DNA of 64,000 bases, from positions 78,957,749-79,021,748 of the forward strand of contig NC_092497.1 of NCBI RefSeq assembly GCF_047495875.1, written 5' to 3'. Below the pieces are notes generated by a model that did no database searches, was not told the DNA's origin, and was given only the letters and a program-made list of their open reading frames with translations. Of the stretch, positions 25,085 to 37,519 are shown piece by piece; position 1 is the stretch's first letter; each line of letters opens with the position of its first letter. Source of the stretch: Pithys albifrons albifrons (lineage: Eukaryota > Chordata > Aves > Passeriformes > Thamnophilidae). Both the position numbers and the translations under genes were made by a program.

Positions 25085-25712
25085 TGTCCTAGTTCAGCAG
25101 GAGGGACCAGCTAACCCTGTGTGGGGGTGATCAAAGCTGTGTATTCTACCCCCTCTATTCATTCCCCAAGGACAATGGGCCATTAGCAGCAGCTGCCCAG
25201 GGAGCCATTATCACCTTCACACCCAGCCTGAGGGGGGCGGAGCTGCTAATGGGCCATCAACAGTTCAACACCCCCTGGCTCCCAGAGTCAATCACCCATT
25301 GTGTGAGTCCCCGCCCAGGGGGAGGGACTGAGTGCTCCCTGAGGGTACATAAGTGGTGGGTAAGAAGACTTTGGTAACTTCTCGTCGGATCCAGAGCAGC
25401 AGCAGGACCTTGACAGGAGGAGATCACCGCTCTCTACCAGACCACAGCCCTCGCCTGCACCAACAGGTTTTTCTTTTCCTTTTGTTCTGGACTTGGGGGA
25501 ACCACAGGGGTCTCAGCACAAGGGCAAACAAACCCCCTTGGGTTTGTGCCCCAGGACACTGGGTTATACTGCTGGGGTTTTGTGAGTTGAAAGCAATTTC
25601 CCTTTTGTGTCAGTGTTGTTATTGTAATATTATTATTAAATTTTAGGTCTGACTTATAATCTCTCTCGTGGTGAGTTCATTTCCCCTGCTGGTTCACCTT
25701 TAAACCAGCACA
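25085..25712 (+). mobile_element. Solo LTR, ERV-L-like family C
   Basis: The 628-bp element starts TGTCCTAGTTCAGCAGG, ends TTTAAACCAGCACA, and is flanked by CTTAT at 25080-25084 and 25713-25717. It contains a GGTACATAAG promoter-like site and a TATTAAATTTTAGG polyadenylation-type block. The copy at 36242-37514 shares the CAGCAGCTGCCCAGGG, ACCTTCACAC-CAGCCTGAGGGG and terminal TTTAAACCAGCACA blocks. It is well preserved, so relatively young. Confidence 0.88.
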
Positions 25713-25717
25713 CTTAT

Positions 25718-28700
25718 ACTGTCTATTTTCCTGGGAACCCTACTGGGCCACCTTTGTGCCTTTGTAAGACAGAGACTGTGCTGTGAAAACAGCTTTACTT
25801 TTGTTAACACCAGACTATTAAAGAACTTTTCTAGACTGTCTTAAAGATGAGTTGTTACTATAAAAGCAAAATGCCTCAATAGAGATGCTAAAAAGAAGGA
25901 ATCTGAACAAAAGAAGGAATCTGAACAAAAGAAACAACGAATGTAGCAGTGTTGAGTTGTAAAAAGGTAGTGCACAGAAGGTGGAGGTGGTTGTTGCAGC
26001 TTTTTTCAGTTATTTTGAAACAAAGATGTTTTCTGGGTTTAATCTTTTGTGCAATAATTAAAGTTGTATTCATAGTCACAAGATCCATAATCAGGGGGTT
26101 TTTTCTGAGTAAAGAACTTTTTAGAGCTTGTGATTAACTATGAAAAAACTAAATGGATGAAATTTGACAACTGTCCAAAAATTATTTTCAATGTTCTCTT
26201 TTTGCTCTGATAAATACTCCCAGATGATTGACAATAGAAATTCTGAATGTTTGCTTTTGCATTCATTGTAGCATTTTGAATAAGAACGTAACTAAGTGAT
26301 GACAAGGCTGGATTATTCTATAATTCATTAAATGGAACCATTATTTGCAGTCTTGCATAACATAGTAATGGTGAGTTTCAGTTATTGCTGAGGCACGAAA
26401 ACATCCCACAAGACAGCAGCTTCTGGGTCAACATCCAACCAGACTTCAGTGGTTCAGCTCACTTAAATGACTTCTATTTTTCAGTCTCCTATTAATAATC
26501 ACTTGCTCCTATGGGAAAAAAACCAAAGTTTCAGAAAAACTGTGAACAACACAGCCATGAGATACAGAAAGTGTTCTAAATGAAAAGGTTTGCAGCTGTA
26601 AAAGCAATAGTAGGTGCAAGTTTTTCTTTTGGTTATAATAAATTTGATGTTAATTTTAGAGCTTGCTGTGTCTTTGATACTGTCTCCCCATAGACATTTT
26701 TTAAATTGCCTAGCAGTTCTTAGCTATTAATTTTTTTTCTGAAAATACTGCCTCAGCTGAAGAAGATGACACATGCTTAACACAGAGTACAGAAAAATTA
26801 TTCAAAAGCTGTGTTTTGAACATGGTAATACTCCAATGATGAATCACAAAATTATATAGGCAGCTCAATGCCAGTCCACAAGTTTTTTTAACCAGCTCCT
26901 GAATCTTAACCACAGACTTAAGAAAAACCCACTTCATTTATAGAGGTCAATTTTTTATACTGACTGTGTGAAATGACTGTGAATTTCATGGGATAATCCC
27001 ACTTAGTTCACTGGTGCTGGTAATGAAAATTACCTCACTTGTATTGAGAATTTGTCCAATATCAGACCCTATTATTATTTGTAATAAGTGTGTAGGGAAC
27101 TAATGTGGTTTAGTTACTCAAAGTAAGTTAATGGTATCCAAGGATTACATTAAATCTGCTACAGTTTGGACAGTGTTTGCATAAGAAATTAAATCTTATA
27201 TCTCTAGTGCTTAATACCTGAAGCAAGATGTCAGGTTAAGAAGATCCCAGTCAGAGCTTCAGATTAGAATCAATGAAGTTATCCAGCATTTGGATAAGTA
27301 ACTTTAAATTAGGAGAAAAGGGACATTGAACTTCATTAAAACAGATCATGAATAACAAAATAACATTTCTTAGAGCAGCTCTCAGTGACTGATATAACAT
27401 GTACACGTGCAGTACAGTCAAAGCTCAAACTGCATGCTGTTTTTTCCCATAATTGTGGGATTAGTGCTGTGAAAATGAGCTTTTACACTTCATTCCAAGT
27501 ATTTCACTATTGAAGTCATAAAAATATTGTCAAGGTTCCTGTGGACACTAAAGCAGAGATCTAAGTCAAATCAGTGGCAGATAGCTGCTTTTACGATTCA
27601 TTGTATTTATTTTAAATTCAGAGCTTCATGGTTATATTCACATCTATATATTCACATCTAAGGCTTTTCTTTTTGGACTTTCTCAATCAGCAAGAATACA
27701 TTCCCAGAACCAATTTTATCATGTCAAATTTTATTGTGCTCACATCCTGCTTGGTATGTATTTGTGACACTTTTTTGAGAAGGTGGTATCCACTTTCTTT
27801 ACTTCAATCATCTATCAACTGTGACAAGATCCTGCTAACAATGTACTGTTTCTTGAGCTTTTTCATTTTCTTCTGAAGAACAAATGCACATGTCACATAC
27901 ACCCATGCACACAGGTCATTTCATAAATGCAGCCTGATATGTGTTCACAAAAGGAAAAAGCATGTTATAATCTTTACTTAGCTTTTAATTCTTACTACTG
28001 CAAAAAGTCTGACATTTTCATTTAGTACACGTGGTATTTTGACTTAAATAATCTAGAGTTTAAAATAAGCTTTACATGAAGTGTTTGTATGCAGCTCAGT
28101 AAAACTGTAAGACTTTTTTTCCATCTTAACCACTCCTATACACATCATGGACACATCTGACCTTGTGTTACATAGAGAAATAGACACACTGAAGGATGCT
28201 TGTTAATCAGAGAGGAACATCTTTTCTTTATGTTTCCTTTTCAAGGAGAATAGGAAGCAGTTTGCAAGCTGACCTCAAGGTACTGAAGGGCAAATTTCAA
28301 ATTCAGGATTTGAATTCAGACTACTGCTCAAAATATATCTTCAATGGATGCCAGTTCCTCATTTAAATTTATTTCTCTGGCTCATTACATAATGGCAAAT
28401 GTATGTGTATTAGCATACACTGAAAACCATGGTCTGAGATCTTTTCTTGCACTTACTTCAAAAACTACAATACAGTTTTCTAATCTGGTGAAATCTCTGA
28501 AGGTGAAAAAAAGTTCTGCTTCCGAATCTGCTAAATTTCTTTCAGTGCAAAGTAAATTCAAAACTGGGTAGAAAGTCCTAACAGTATTAGCATCTATAAT
28601 AATTTTAGCCCAACAATAAAGTCTACAGGCTTTTCCCGATTTTTTTAGCTACATATTTTCCCAATACAATATTTATAAGTAGAGCATGATAATTTCAAAA

Positions 28701-29730
28701 TACAACATTAACGAAAAGCAGACAGGTAGAAATGTGTCTGGTTAATAACCTGCTAATTTGCCTCCTTAAGTCTTTACCTGTTTGAGATCTTGTGACACAA
28801 AAGCGGATATTATTCACATTTATGATGTATATCTATATGAGCAGATTAGATACCATTTGTGCAGATGAATTTGTACATATGTTTTATGTATGAATGTTGC
28901 TTTTTCCAACAAGTAATTAAATATTACTTGTTTAATTAAACACTTACTTAATTACTTAATTAAATTTAATTAATTACTTACTTAATTAAAGCAGAACATC
29001 CATGCAGTTTGTCCAAGGTGTGGAGAATTTTCTCTGAAGACAATGTAGTGTTACGCCACAGATGCAGTTTTATAGTCACAGTTTCCATCCAGCCTGTGTT
29101 TACCTTGCACATGTGTAGGGAAGAAAAAATACACAGACAAAAAAACCCCAAAACAAATAATCCCTCACAAAAAAAAAAAAAAAAAAGGAGGAATTTTTGC
29201 TGTAAAATCCACGCACATTAAGAGAAAACATATAGTAAGACAACTGTGATATTTGATTTTTCTGAATGCAGCCAGGAACAGTCTTCATCAGTTAATTATA
29301 TGAATGCAAAAAACAATCCTTCAAAAATTATCTGGATGTAATGGTATAATAATTAGAGTACAGAAAAATACTAATTTGATTCCCGATCTACTCTTCTTAT
29401 TTAGCAGTATTTCATCTTACTGAAATATTTTAAAATATTTTGAAGGATAGGGCTTCAATGACATGACCATCAGACAGCTAATCTCACAGAATTTAAAAGA
29501 TCATCTGGAAACATGCGTAGTTTGATATACTTGAGTTATGATCAAGGTATACTTGAGTTTTCTGTATTGGTGGCATTGAAAGTTACATATTGAAACATCA
29601 GGTTTGCAGGTTAAAGAAAGTAATCAGATATTTATCATCAGCAGGTATAAAATGGTATAAGTTGTTAGTATCCGGCACGAACACACATATTTGTTAAGTT
29701 AAACAGTACAGGACTCATGAGTATTTAGAA
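25718..29730. other. Unassigned AT-rich sequence with small tandem repeats
   Basis: No gene is supported. Two copies of an 18-bp unit (AAAAGAAGGAATCTGAAC) lie at 25891-25926. A TTAATTAC-type repeat lies at 28912-28990. A 17-18-bp A run lies near 29169-29186. Confidence 0.5.
28912..28990. repeat. AT-rich (TTAATTAC)-type imperfect microsatellite
   Basis: TTAATTA and TTAC units alternate for about 80 bp and form many short palindromes. Confidence 0.75.
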
Positions 29731-29735
29731 GTGAT

Positions 29736-30417
29736 TGTTACAAACTGTTCCACCTTTACAGGGTGTTACATCCTAATTTCAGGCTTCAAGAAATTTTGTT
29801 TACACAAGCCCTTGTAAAACCCTTGGTTCTTTGGGACCTTGAATTAATGTCCAGAGGATAACTATATGTTTTTCTCTAAGAGATTTCTTCTAATTTGGTG
29901 AGAAAATAAGCATTTTAGCAAAGAAGGTTTTACAGAGATAAACTTGCAACTTCACAAAATATTACAAAAAATAAAACAGACTAAAGAGAGAAAAAGAGAG
30001 GAGGAAAAACATAGTTACTACTAAGAAGGTCAGACGTTGATATTTTCAAAGAGAACAGGCCGGGGCCCACAATGGAGACCTTGCACTGCTGCCTTTATCT
30101 GTCGTCGTCACTGTGGCCACTTCCTCCAGGTGTGAGCTTTGGTTCATTGATCACTCCCTTCCCTCTTAGCCCAAGTGAGGGGTGCCACCCCCAATTAGAG
30201 GATCCAGGGGGTGTGGTGGGGGTGGGTTATCAGGCAGGCCTTCTTTGACTGAGAGCTCAGCCTCGTGGCTCCCATGGCCATCTGAGCTGCAGGCCAAGTG
30301 CTCTTGGCAGTCCCAGTCCCAGCCATTCCTCCACCCCCCCAACCCCATCACACACTCACAGAGACACACCCTCACAATGTGGTTGTAACCCAGTAATAAC
30401 CAGTCTGGTGCCTAACA
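29736..30417 (-). mobile_element. Probable solo LTR, inverted
   Basis: On the minus strand this 682-bp stretch begins TGTTAGGCACCAGACTGG and ends CAGTTTGTAACA. Its flanks are GTGAT at 29731-29735 and CTGAT at 30418-30422 (4 of 5 match). A GC-rich 5' part is followed by AGATAAAGGCAGC and a T-rich 3' part, which is LTR-like. No second copy in the window confirms it. Confidence 0.55.
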
Positions 30418-30422
30418 CTGAT

Positions 30423-31713
30423 CCACTTCTCAAAAGGAATTTTTTATATCACCACAAGAGTCTATTGTTTTTTTTACTACAATAGACATGCATATGGCCT
30501 GTTCTATTCAAGTAATATTTCTTATTATATCAAAAATTCAGTTCCACATGCATACAAATAAATAAGGACAGTGTATATTATTTCACAATAGACAAAAAAG
30601 ATAGATCAGCAGTTATCTAATTTAGTTAATTCCAGGGTTCTGGTATTCAAATGCGTACTGATCAGAAAATGACACTTCAAAGTAACAACACTAATTTGTT
30701 AAAAAATGGTACATGGCTACTGTGATTGACAGCATAAAAAATTTTGAACATCAGATGTATGAACAATCTGCATACTGAATATTTTCAAGATTTTACAATT
30801 CCTTTTTTTCCTCTTTCCAATTTTGTTTCCCTACTTAGAGATAAACAGAGAAAGTAAATACAGCTAATGAAAATTACTGTGTGTCTGTGGAGGTTAGTTG
30901 GTTTACTCTGGTTTAAGAAAACAACTTCTGGACTACTGCATAACTGCAATCATTTAGCATTCAGAAACACACATGTGCAGTAATCACTGCCTGCTTCAAA
31001 AGATCATGTGGAATACTCTAAACATTCTTATGAAAAATTAAAACCAATTTATCCCCATTTCTGAAGTGAAATGAGCAAAACCTGCACCTCCTTTTCCCTT
31101 GAAAGTTCCATCTCTGGTCCTTGGAGTTGCTAATTCAGAAGTTTTACTTCTAATTACCACAAATTACATATTTAGAGCCTCAAGCTGTCTATGCAAATGG
31201 TTTCATGTTTTGTAAACATGACTTGCATTAATTTATAGCAATATTCCCAACAGATGAAGCACATAGTCAAATGCAGTTTTATGATGTAAAAGTTCATCTT
31301 CAGTTCTGTACATGCACTGTCAATGAGACTGTCCAGGGTAATTATTTTGATGAATAAAAAAATGGACTCAATATACTGTAGTTTTTGGGGTTTTTTTGAG
31401 ATGCGGAACATTGGACATTTTATTAGAGAAAAACTAAAAATGACCATTCTTATTGCCTAGAGTTTGCCAAATTGTCAAACAACAGTGTTCATGAAAACTT
31501 ATGAAACAGTAAGCTCCACCTCTTTTAAAACAAATATAGCTTTCTGAACATGCTTTGTTTCAGCTGGATATTCTTAATATAAAATGAGTATTACAATTAC
31601 TATTTCCAGTATTACTGTGTTTTGCTACTTTTGAATGTCTCATCTCAACTGATAATGCAAGTTGTTCCTCATATATGCTGCTGTTTTAAGATTATTTAGG
31701 CACAAACTCAGAA
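30423..31713. other. Unassigned AT-rich sequence
   Basis: Nothing is recognised. The 91-codon minus-strand frame near 31.2-31.4 kb has no family signature. Confidence 0.5.
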
Positions 31714-31850
31714 AGAATCACAGAATACTCTGCATTGGAAGGGATCCACAGGGATGACAGATTCCAGCACTTAAGAGAATGGCCTGTATGGAGAATCAAA
31801 CCTGCAACCTTGACATTATTAGCACCATTCACCAACCAGTTTAGCTAATC
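31714..31850 (-). repeat. Short CR1-like 3' fragment
   Basis: It begins AGAATCACAGAATACTCTGC and continues TTGGAAGGGATCCACAGGGA, the inverted CR1 3' end. The rest is diverged and the right end is approximate. Confidence 0.65.
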
Positions 31851-34193
31851 TCAGGGCTGATATGGCATAATCCAGTTTACTCTGCAAAATAATTGGATAT
31901 TTGTGGAAATGGTCATTGTTCTCTTTCTCTGGGAGCTAAGGTGAAAGGAGAATCGAGAATCTCAGTTGCAACAAACTGGAATACATTTTGCCCTTGTTGA
32001 GCACCAAAACTACAATTGTACTTAGTCTGAGGGCCTGCAATCTGTTTTGATTTAGGTCCAGTGTTTACAGATGTCTCATAGCTCAGAATACATCTGAATA
32101 GACATGGTATGAAAACTTATGTTCAGAATATGAAATGATTGCAAGTATATCAAAAATATACTTACAAGGTTACACAATAAGGGAGGGTAAAGAGATTATG
32201 CCAGAGCACACAGGATAAAAATAGTAGGGTCATGAAGGCAGAGGAAAGTAACTAGAGCTATTATTATATCAGTATACTGCAGAAAAAAAAAGTCAAGGAA
32301 AAATCTGAGAAAGATCTCTTATTATTTGAAGGTCCCACCTTCCACAGGTTCCACTTGTATTTTGTGCCATCACTTGTCATCTGCAAGCAGCTCCCTTACT
32401 TGGGAAAGACCACAAGACTCTCAGATTCTCAAGAGTGCAAGTTCTGTTCCTTGTCATTAAAGTTCATTAAATTTTAGTCTAGCAATTCATTTTGTACAGT
32501 GATGTTCTAACCCTGGACAATTCTTCCTAACATGGACAGACTTACCTAAGAATTTACACAGGTGATTACATACCTGCTACACCAGCTCTGCTACACTGCT
32601 AGAACTGTGGCATAATAGCTGCTGTTCCCTGAAACCTGAAGTTACAATTTGCAAAGAAATTTTCTGATTCAAACCTTAAACTATCCTCTTTTCAGATCTT
32701 TAGATCAAACAAACCTGAGAATTCAGTCCTTATAAGCTAAGTTTCCAGAAACACTAACCTAATGCTTCCCAATACTGTGGATATTGGGGTGAACTATTGC
32801 CCTGTTACTGATGCATTTTTTAATTATTATCTGTTATTCATATACTCAAGCCTACAGTCTTCATAGAGTCAAGATTATTATTAAAATCAATGTAAGACAT
32901 ACATACAACAAACAGACTTCAGATATATAGAAGTGCTTTCCTTAAGTCTTTTGAAGTCAGTGTACCTTTCCTTGGGAGACAGACTTGAGTCACATGTGAT
33001 AAGGTCTTCATTTCATTGTTCATCAGTATGATATGATTTAGCTAAGTTTGTCTTTAGTCTGTTCAGCTAAAGGGACACTCTTAAAAGGAACAAAAAAGAT
33101 AAGCTCTGAAACATATCTTGTCTGTCCTAAAACATGGATTAGAATGCAATAGAAAATACGTGCAAATTTTTGCCGTGCAATTGACTATGTATTGTTTTAT
33201 TCTGGCTTCAATAGGCTATCATGCCTATTCATCTATCACTTAATTCTGGCTTGGAAACTTTTGTTGAAAGCAAATTTTCACTTATTTTTTCCAGCAGGAG
33301 AATCATTAGGTGTCTACTCCAATCTAGAACTGTTACCAGAGGTTTTAGGTAATAAGAAGACTTAGTTTTCTATTTTCTATTCCTGATACGAAAAAGAAAA
33401 ACATGCAAATTTCTTTTAGCTTTGCTCAGTCACTTCAGATGCAGTGTAGAGCAGGATATTAAAGGAAAAAAATCAACAAAAAAAGAAACCAAATAAACAA
33501 TAAACGCCTGCAATTATTTTTCATGAATTAAAACATCTTCATATGAATTGTAGGAATTGATCTACTCCCCTCTTCTGTGTTGTTCTACATTGTATGCAGG
33601 TAAGAGTGAAGAGTCTGGCACAATTTAGACTTAATTTTATATTGCCACAACATATTGTGGAGGGGACAGATTCCATTTAAGCATTTCCACCCAACCTCTC
33701 TGTTGAAAAAGAAAAAGAAAGAAGATCTTAATCTGTGTATTTTCTTTCTAGAATCCATTCCCCAGATACAAGAACATTCTCAATAAAAGCTTTAGTTTGC
33801 TGAAGCACAAAAGCTTTCTCTCCTTCTTTCTTCAAGATATAAATATTCCAAAATTATTTTTGACAAAAAAAAATATATATTCCAAGGATCCTTCTGATAA
33901 ATACAAAGTGAAAATTACTCATTTACAAAGCAGGAAATGCAAAAAAACCCCACATATCTCTTTTTTAAGAAGGATAAAATATACCATCAATAATGAACAA
34001 TTTCTACTATCAGCATCCTTTCTGAGAAATGCTTTTGTAAGTGCTCCCAAGAGAAAATATTAGACTACTTAGTTTGTCTTTAGAGAAAGGAAAAAAATAT
34101 AACAAAGGCTACAAGAAGGCCCCCCAACTTTCATTCAGCTGTCATTGTAATTTCTACACAAGCAGTTTCCGACACATTGCCTGGTCATGGTGT
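31851..34193. other. Unassigned AT-rich sequence
   Basis: No gene or repeat was recognised. Confidence 0.5.
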
Positions 34194-34198
34194 CAGTG

Positions 34199-35254
34199 TG
34201 TGTAGTTTAGGCCTAGGCTAGGCCTTAGTTTTAGTCGGCCCCAAAGGTACTATGTAGATTAGAAGGTACACAGGTTGTCACCTGACTTAAGCAACCAAAG
34301 AAATATTTCATACCATATGATGCAAACTGGGGAATAGAAAGCAGTGTGGAAGGTGTTTCTTCTTCTCATGTCTGGTGTTCTGGAAACATGCTGTAGCTGT
34401 TTTGGGAGACCTGGGCCTTACTGCTGCTTCACATCTGTTTTGGTTTGGGGAAGTAAACAATTTTCTTGTTAGTTTTTCTTTTTTGTTTTGCTGGGTGTCT
34501 CATCGGGAGACAGGGACATCTGTGAGATAACTGTTTGTTGGGTTGGAGTTGGAAATTCCCTCATTGCTTATTGTTGGCTTTTTTTGTCAGTGTGTATATC
34601 TATATATTTTATGCTGCTTTTGTCTTAATTTCCCATTTTCTGTGTATATACCTGCAATGGTTGTGAGCACCCAGATCCCGAGAAATAACCCATTTCCTGA
34701 AGGAAATATGCTCCCTCTTTGCCCCCCACCACATGGCCCCTGAGACGCCCCAGGAGAGATGGACAGAGACCACCAGGGAGGAACCAGAAGGAGCTTTATT
34801 ACAGTGGGTAAAGGTATTTAAAGGTTTTGGGGGGGATTCAAGTTACAATTTTTATGAACCAATAAGGAACCATGGATTACAACCAATGGGAGAGGGTGAA
34901 ATGGGGACCAAGAAGAAAAACTTGTACAAACATTTCAAGGTTAGCACAGTCTGTCCTGGTTGGTGGGGAAGGGGCTCCTAAAAGGATTTTGGGAAGAGGA
35001 ACAGTGACTCAGGGAAATAGGGATAGAGAATGCATTTTGTAACACATTTCTACACAACTGTAAAAACTTCTGGTTTTAGGGCATTTATAATCTTCACAAG
35101 CCCATTTCTTACAAAATTTTTTACATCTTTGATACTGTAGGTCCTCTGCCACATATACCTAATTCATGAACTGGTTCTGTTTTAAGTTTCAGTTTCAGGT
35201 TTTTTCCTCATTTTCCTTTGACGGTGACACTTTTACCAAGGTCAAATCACAACA
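34199..35254 (+). mobile_element. Solo LTR family B, interrupted by an ERVK-like LTR
   Basis: The outer element starts TGTGTAGTTTAGGCC and ends AAATCACAACA. It is flanked by a perfect CAGTG duplication at 34194-34198 and 35255-35259. Without the inner 501-bp insert and its 6-bp duplication it is 549 bp, close to the other family B copies. Its CTGTGTATATACC continues after the insert as CTAATTCATGAACTGGTTCTG, collinear with the copy at 45.1-45.7 kb. Confidence 0.85.
34653..35153 (-). mobile_element. ERVK-like solo LTR nested in a family B LTR
   Basis: The 501-bp insert is bounded by a perfect 6-bp duplication, TATACC at 34647-34652 and 35154-35159. On the minus strand it runs TGTGGCAGAGGACC to ACAACCATTGCA. 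It carries CCAATGG/CCAATAAGG-type boxes, an AATAAAGCTCC signal and the GGTGGTCTCTGTCCATC R-U5 block. Duplication length and layout point to ERVK (betaretrovirus-like). It is related to the LTR at 10756-11194. Confidence 0.88.
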
Positions 35255-35259
35255 CAGTG

Positions 35260-36236
35260 TTTCTGAAAACCCTACAAGGCAGATACACTATGTACAGCAC
35301 CATTCTCCAGCCTGAGGAGGCATGCAGCTGGGGCAGGAAGAAATGGCTTTTGTGCTTAAGTTTGGCTGTCACAGAAGAAGTCTGAGAGCTGCTTCTGTGC
35401 TTTGTCCTAACCAGAAAAGGCTGAAGCTGGCCAGGGTTTCAATCAGTTGATACTTTAAATTTCAACCAGCTATAGCAGTTATGTGTTACACTCCTCCCCA
35501 AACTTGCCCTCCATCAGCAGAAGAGCAAGGAGATGGGAAGGGAAGATAAGAAAGTTATTTCAGAGATTAGGTAAACAGTCAAGTAATGCCCCAAATTTTC
35601 ATTTTGATTTCACTTTCAGCAGCTGGATTCATGTCTAATATTATTAAAGCTGATAACTAATCTCATATGGAAGCCTTCTGAAGGAATTGTGGTTTGCTCA
35701 AATTAAAAGTGAGAGAACTGCTGTGCCCAGATGCCATGAACACCTGTGAACAGAACAAAGTCAGTAATTAAGTCACTCTTCTCTGTTCTTCAGCCCCTTT
35801 ATCAGAAGTGATAATGTAGCCACCTTCATATGGTTGGTTTGTGGGTATTTTTTTCCCCAGATTCCTCAGTTTGCAGAGTCTTATTATTTCCTATTTACTT
35901 TTCTTCTTAATAAGTCTTTCCACTACACTGCTTTTGTGATCTGACAGCAGAGTTTGCCCTGTCTCTACTACTTTTGATTAGCCTACTTCAGATGCATTCA
36001 AAGCCTTGAAACTCAAGCTAAGCACAATGCAGAATGCTGCAGAGATGTCATGCTAACCTTAGGAAAAAATTACTTATCCCTTCTGCCTAGAAGTGAAACT
36101 CAATCTATTGCTTCCAGACAAAAAAATCTCCTGCAGGAACTTCATTGTATTATTTCTCCTCCCTTTTAGAGCAGGAAAATAAAAAAGTTATGGTCTCTAA
36201 TTAATATCACTATAGCTACATCTCACCAAGGTGTAT
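35260..36236. other. Unassigned sequence
   Basis: No gene is recognised. The first 250 bp are less AT-rich and might be part of another old retroelement, but I could not place them. Confidence 0.4.
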
Positions 36237-36241
36237 TGAGG

Positions 36242-37514
36242 GGCCCTAATTACAGGATCTGGGACTAGTATATCACTATGTGGGTATAACCAAAACTGTG
36301 TACTCTACACTGTCTATGTTATTTCTAATAAACTGTTAATAATGGATCACTTGCAGCAGCTGCCCAGGGCACACCTGACACCTCAGGCTACAAGATGGGA
36401 GTTAAAGAACCCCATGAGATAGAGGAGGCAGTAGCACCTTCACACACAGCCTGAGGGGTCATATCTGTTAAAGGGCCATTAGGGACTGGCATAATAGGCA
36501 GCTGCAACCACCTAGACCATCAGAGATTCCAAAAATATCCCATGAGTCAATGAGTTAAATCACCCACTGTGAAACTCTCTGCCCTGGGCGAGGTAGAAGG
36601 CATGCCTACCTGAACCTAAGCATATATAATCTTCAGGTTTTGAGTCTTCTGGTATGACTTGTCAGATCCAGAAGAGGACCAGAACCCTGACAGGACTGTG
36701 ACCATCATCCTCACCAACAGGCTTCTTTTCCTTTTACTTTATACTTAGGAGGACCATGTGGTGCTCAGTATAGGGGCTAATGAATGCCATTCTGTGTCTC
36801 AGAATGTTGCATTATACCTCTGGTTTTTGTATGTTCGTTAGAATAAGCCTGAGATTATCAGCTGACTTGAGCTGGGGCAGGCTAGCTAACAGCTGAATTC
36901 TACTGGCCAATGGTAATCCATACCATATTCCAACACCTTCTCAAATATACAAACAGGTGTAGGAGGGGCTTAGATCAGTTCCTCATGGCTTCTCATCTAG
37001 GAAAGACATATTGTGTTGTTGTCCTGGACCAGGCCCTACCGCCACTTGCTGCTATGGTATCTTAGGAAAATAAAATGTTTAGACTTAGTCTTCTCTCTGC
37101 TTGGGTCTGCCCCTTGGGGGATTGAGTTCCTATGGGTGACTTGTAGCTAGAATGGTGAGATTTGTGTTCAATGGGAAGTAGGAAGTTATTGTTTGTTATT
37201 TCTAGATCTTGTAGGTTTCTGTTATATTGTAGTCTTCTTTTAATTTTCTCTTTTCTGTATAAATATATAAGTAGTTAAGTTCAAGTTTAAGCATTGGAGG
37301 TTTTTCTCCTCCCTTTTCTCAGTGGGGGAAGGGAAGCTCTGACACTGTGTTGGGCAGTTGGCATTTTGCCTGGTCAATCCAAGACAGGGTTAAAACCCAC
37401 TTTTCTCCTTATCATTGTATTTATTTTAATCTTTTTAGTAAATTGCAACTCTAAATTGTAATCTCGCTTACGTTGGGTTCATTGTTCCCACTAGTTTACC
37501 TTTAAACCAGCACA
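36242..37514 (+). mobile_element. Solo LTR family C, interrupted by a family B LTR
   Basis: The outer element starts GGCCCTAATTACAGG (family start TGTCCTAGTTCAGCAGG) and ends TTTAAACCAGCACA. TGAGG flanks it at 36237-36241 and 37515-37519. Left and right parts are collinear with the family C LTR at 25085-25712, and the interruption falls after the CTGGTTTTTG block near 36828. Confidence 0.82.
36828..37386 (+). mobile_element. Family B LTR nested in a family C LTR
   Basis: Family B landmarks are clear: ATTATCAGCTGACTTGAGCTG, CCATACCATATTCC, TTGGCATTTTGCC and CCAAGACA. The exact ends are uncertain. By comparison with the other copies it runs from TGTATG to CCAAGACA, but no clean duplication results. 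Extending to 37414 would give TTGTA on both sides (36827-36831 and 37415-37419). Confidence 0.7.
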
Positions 37515-37519
37515 TGAGG

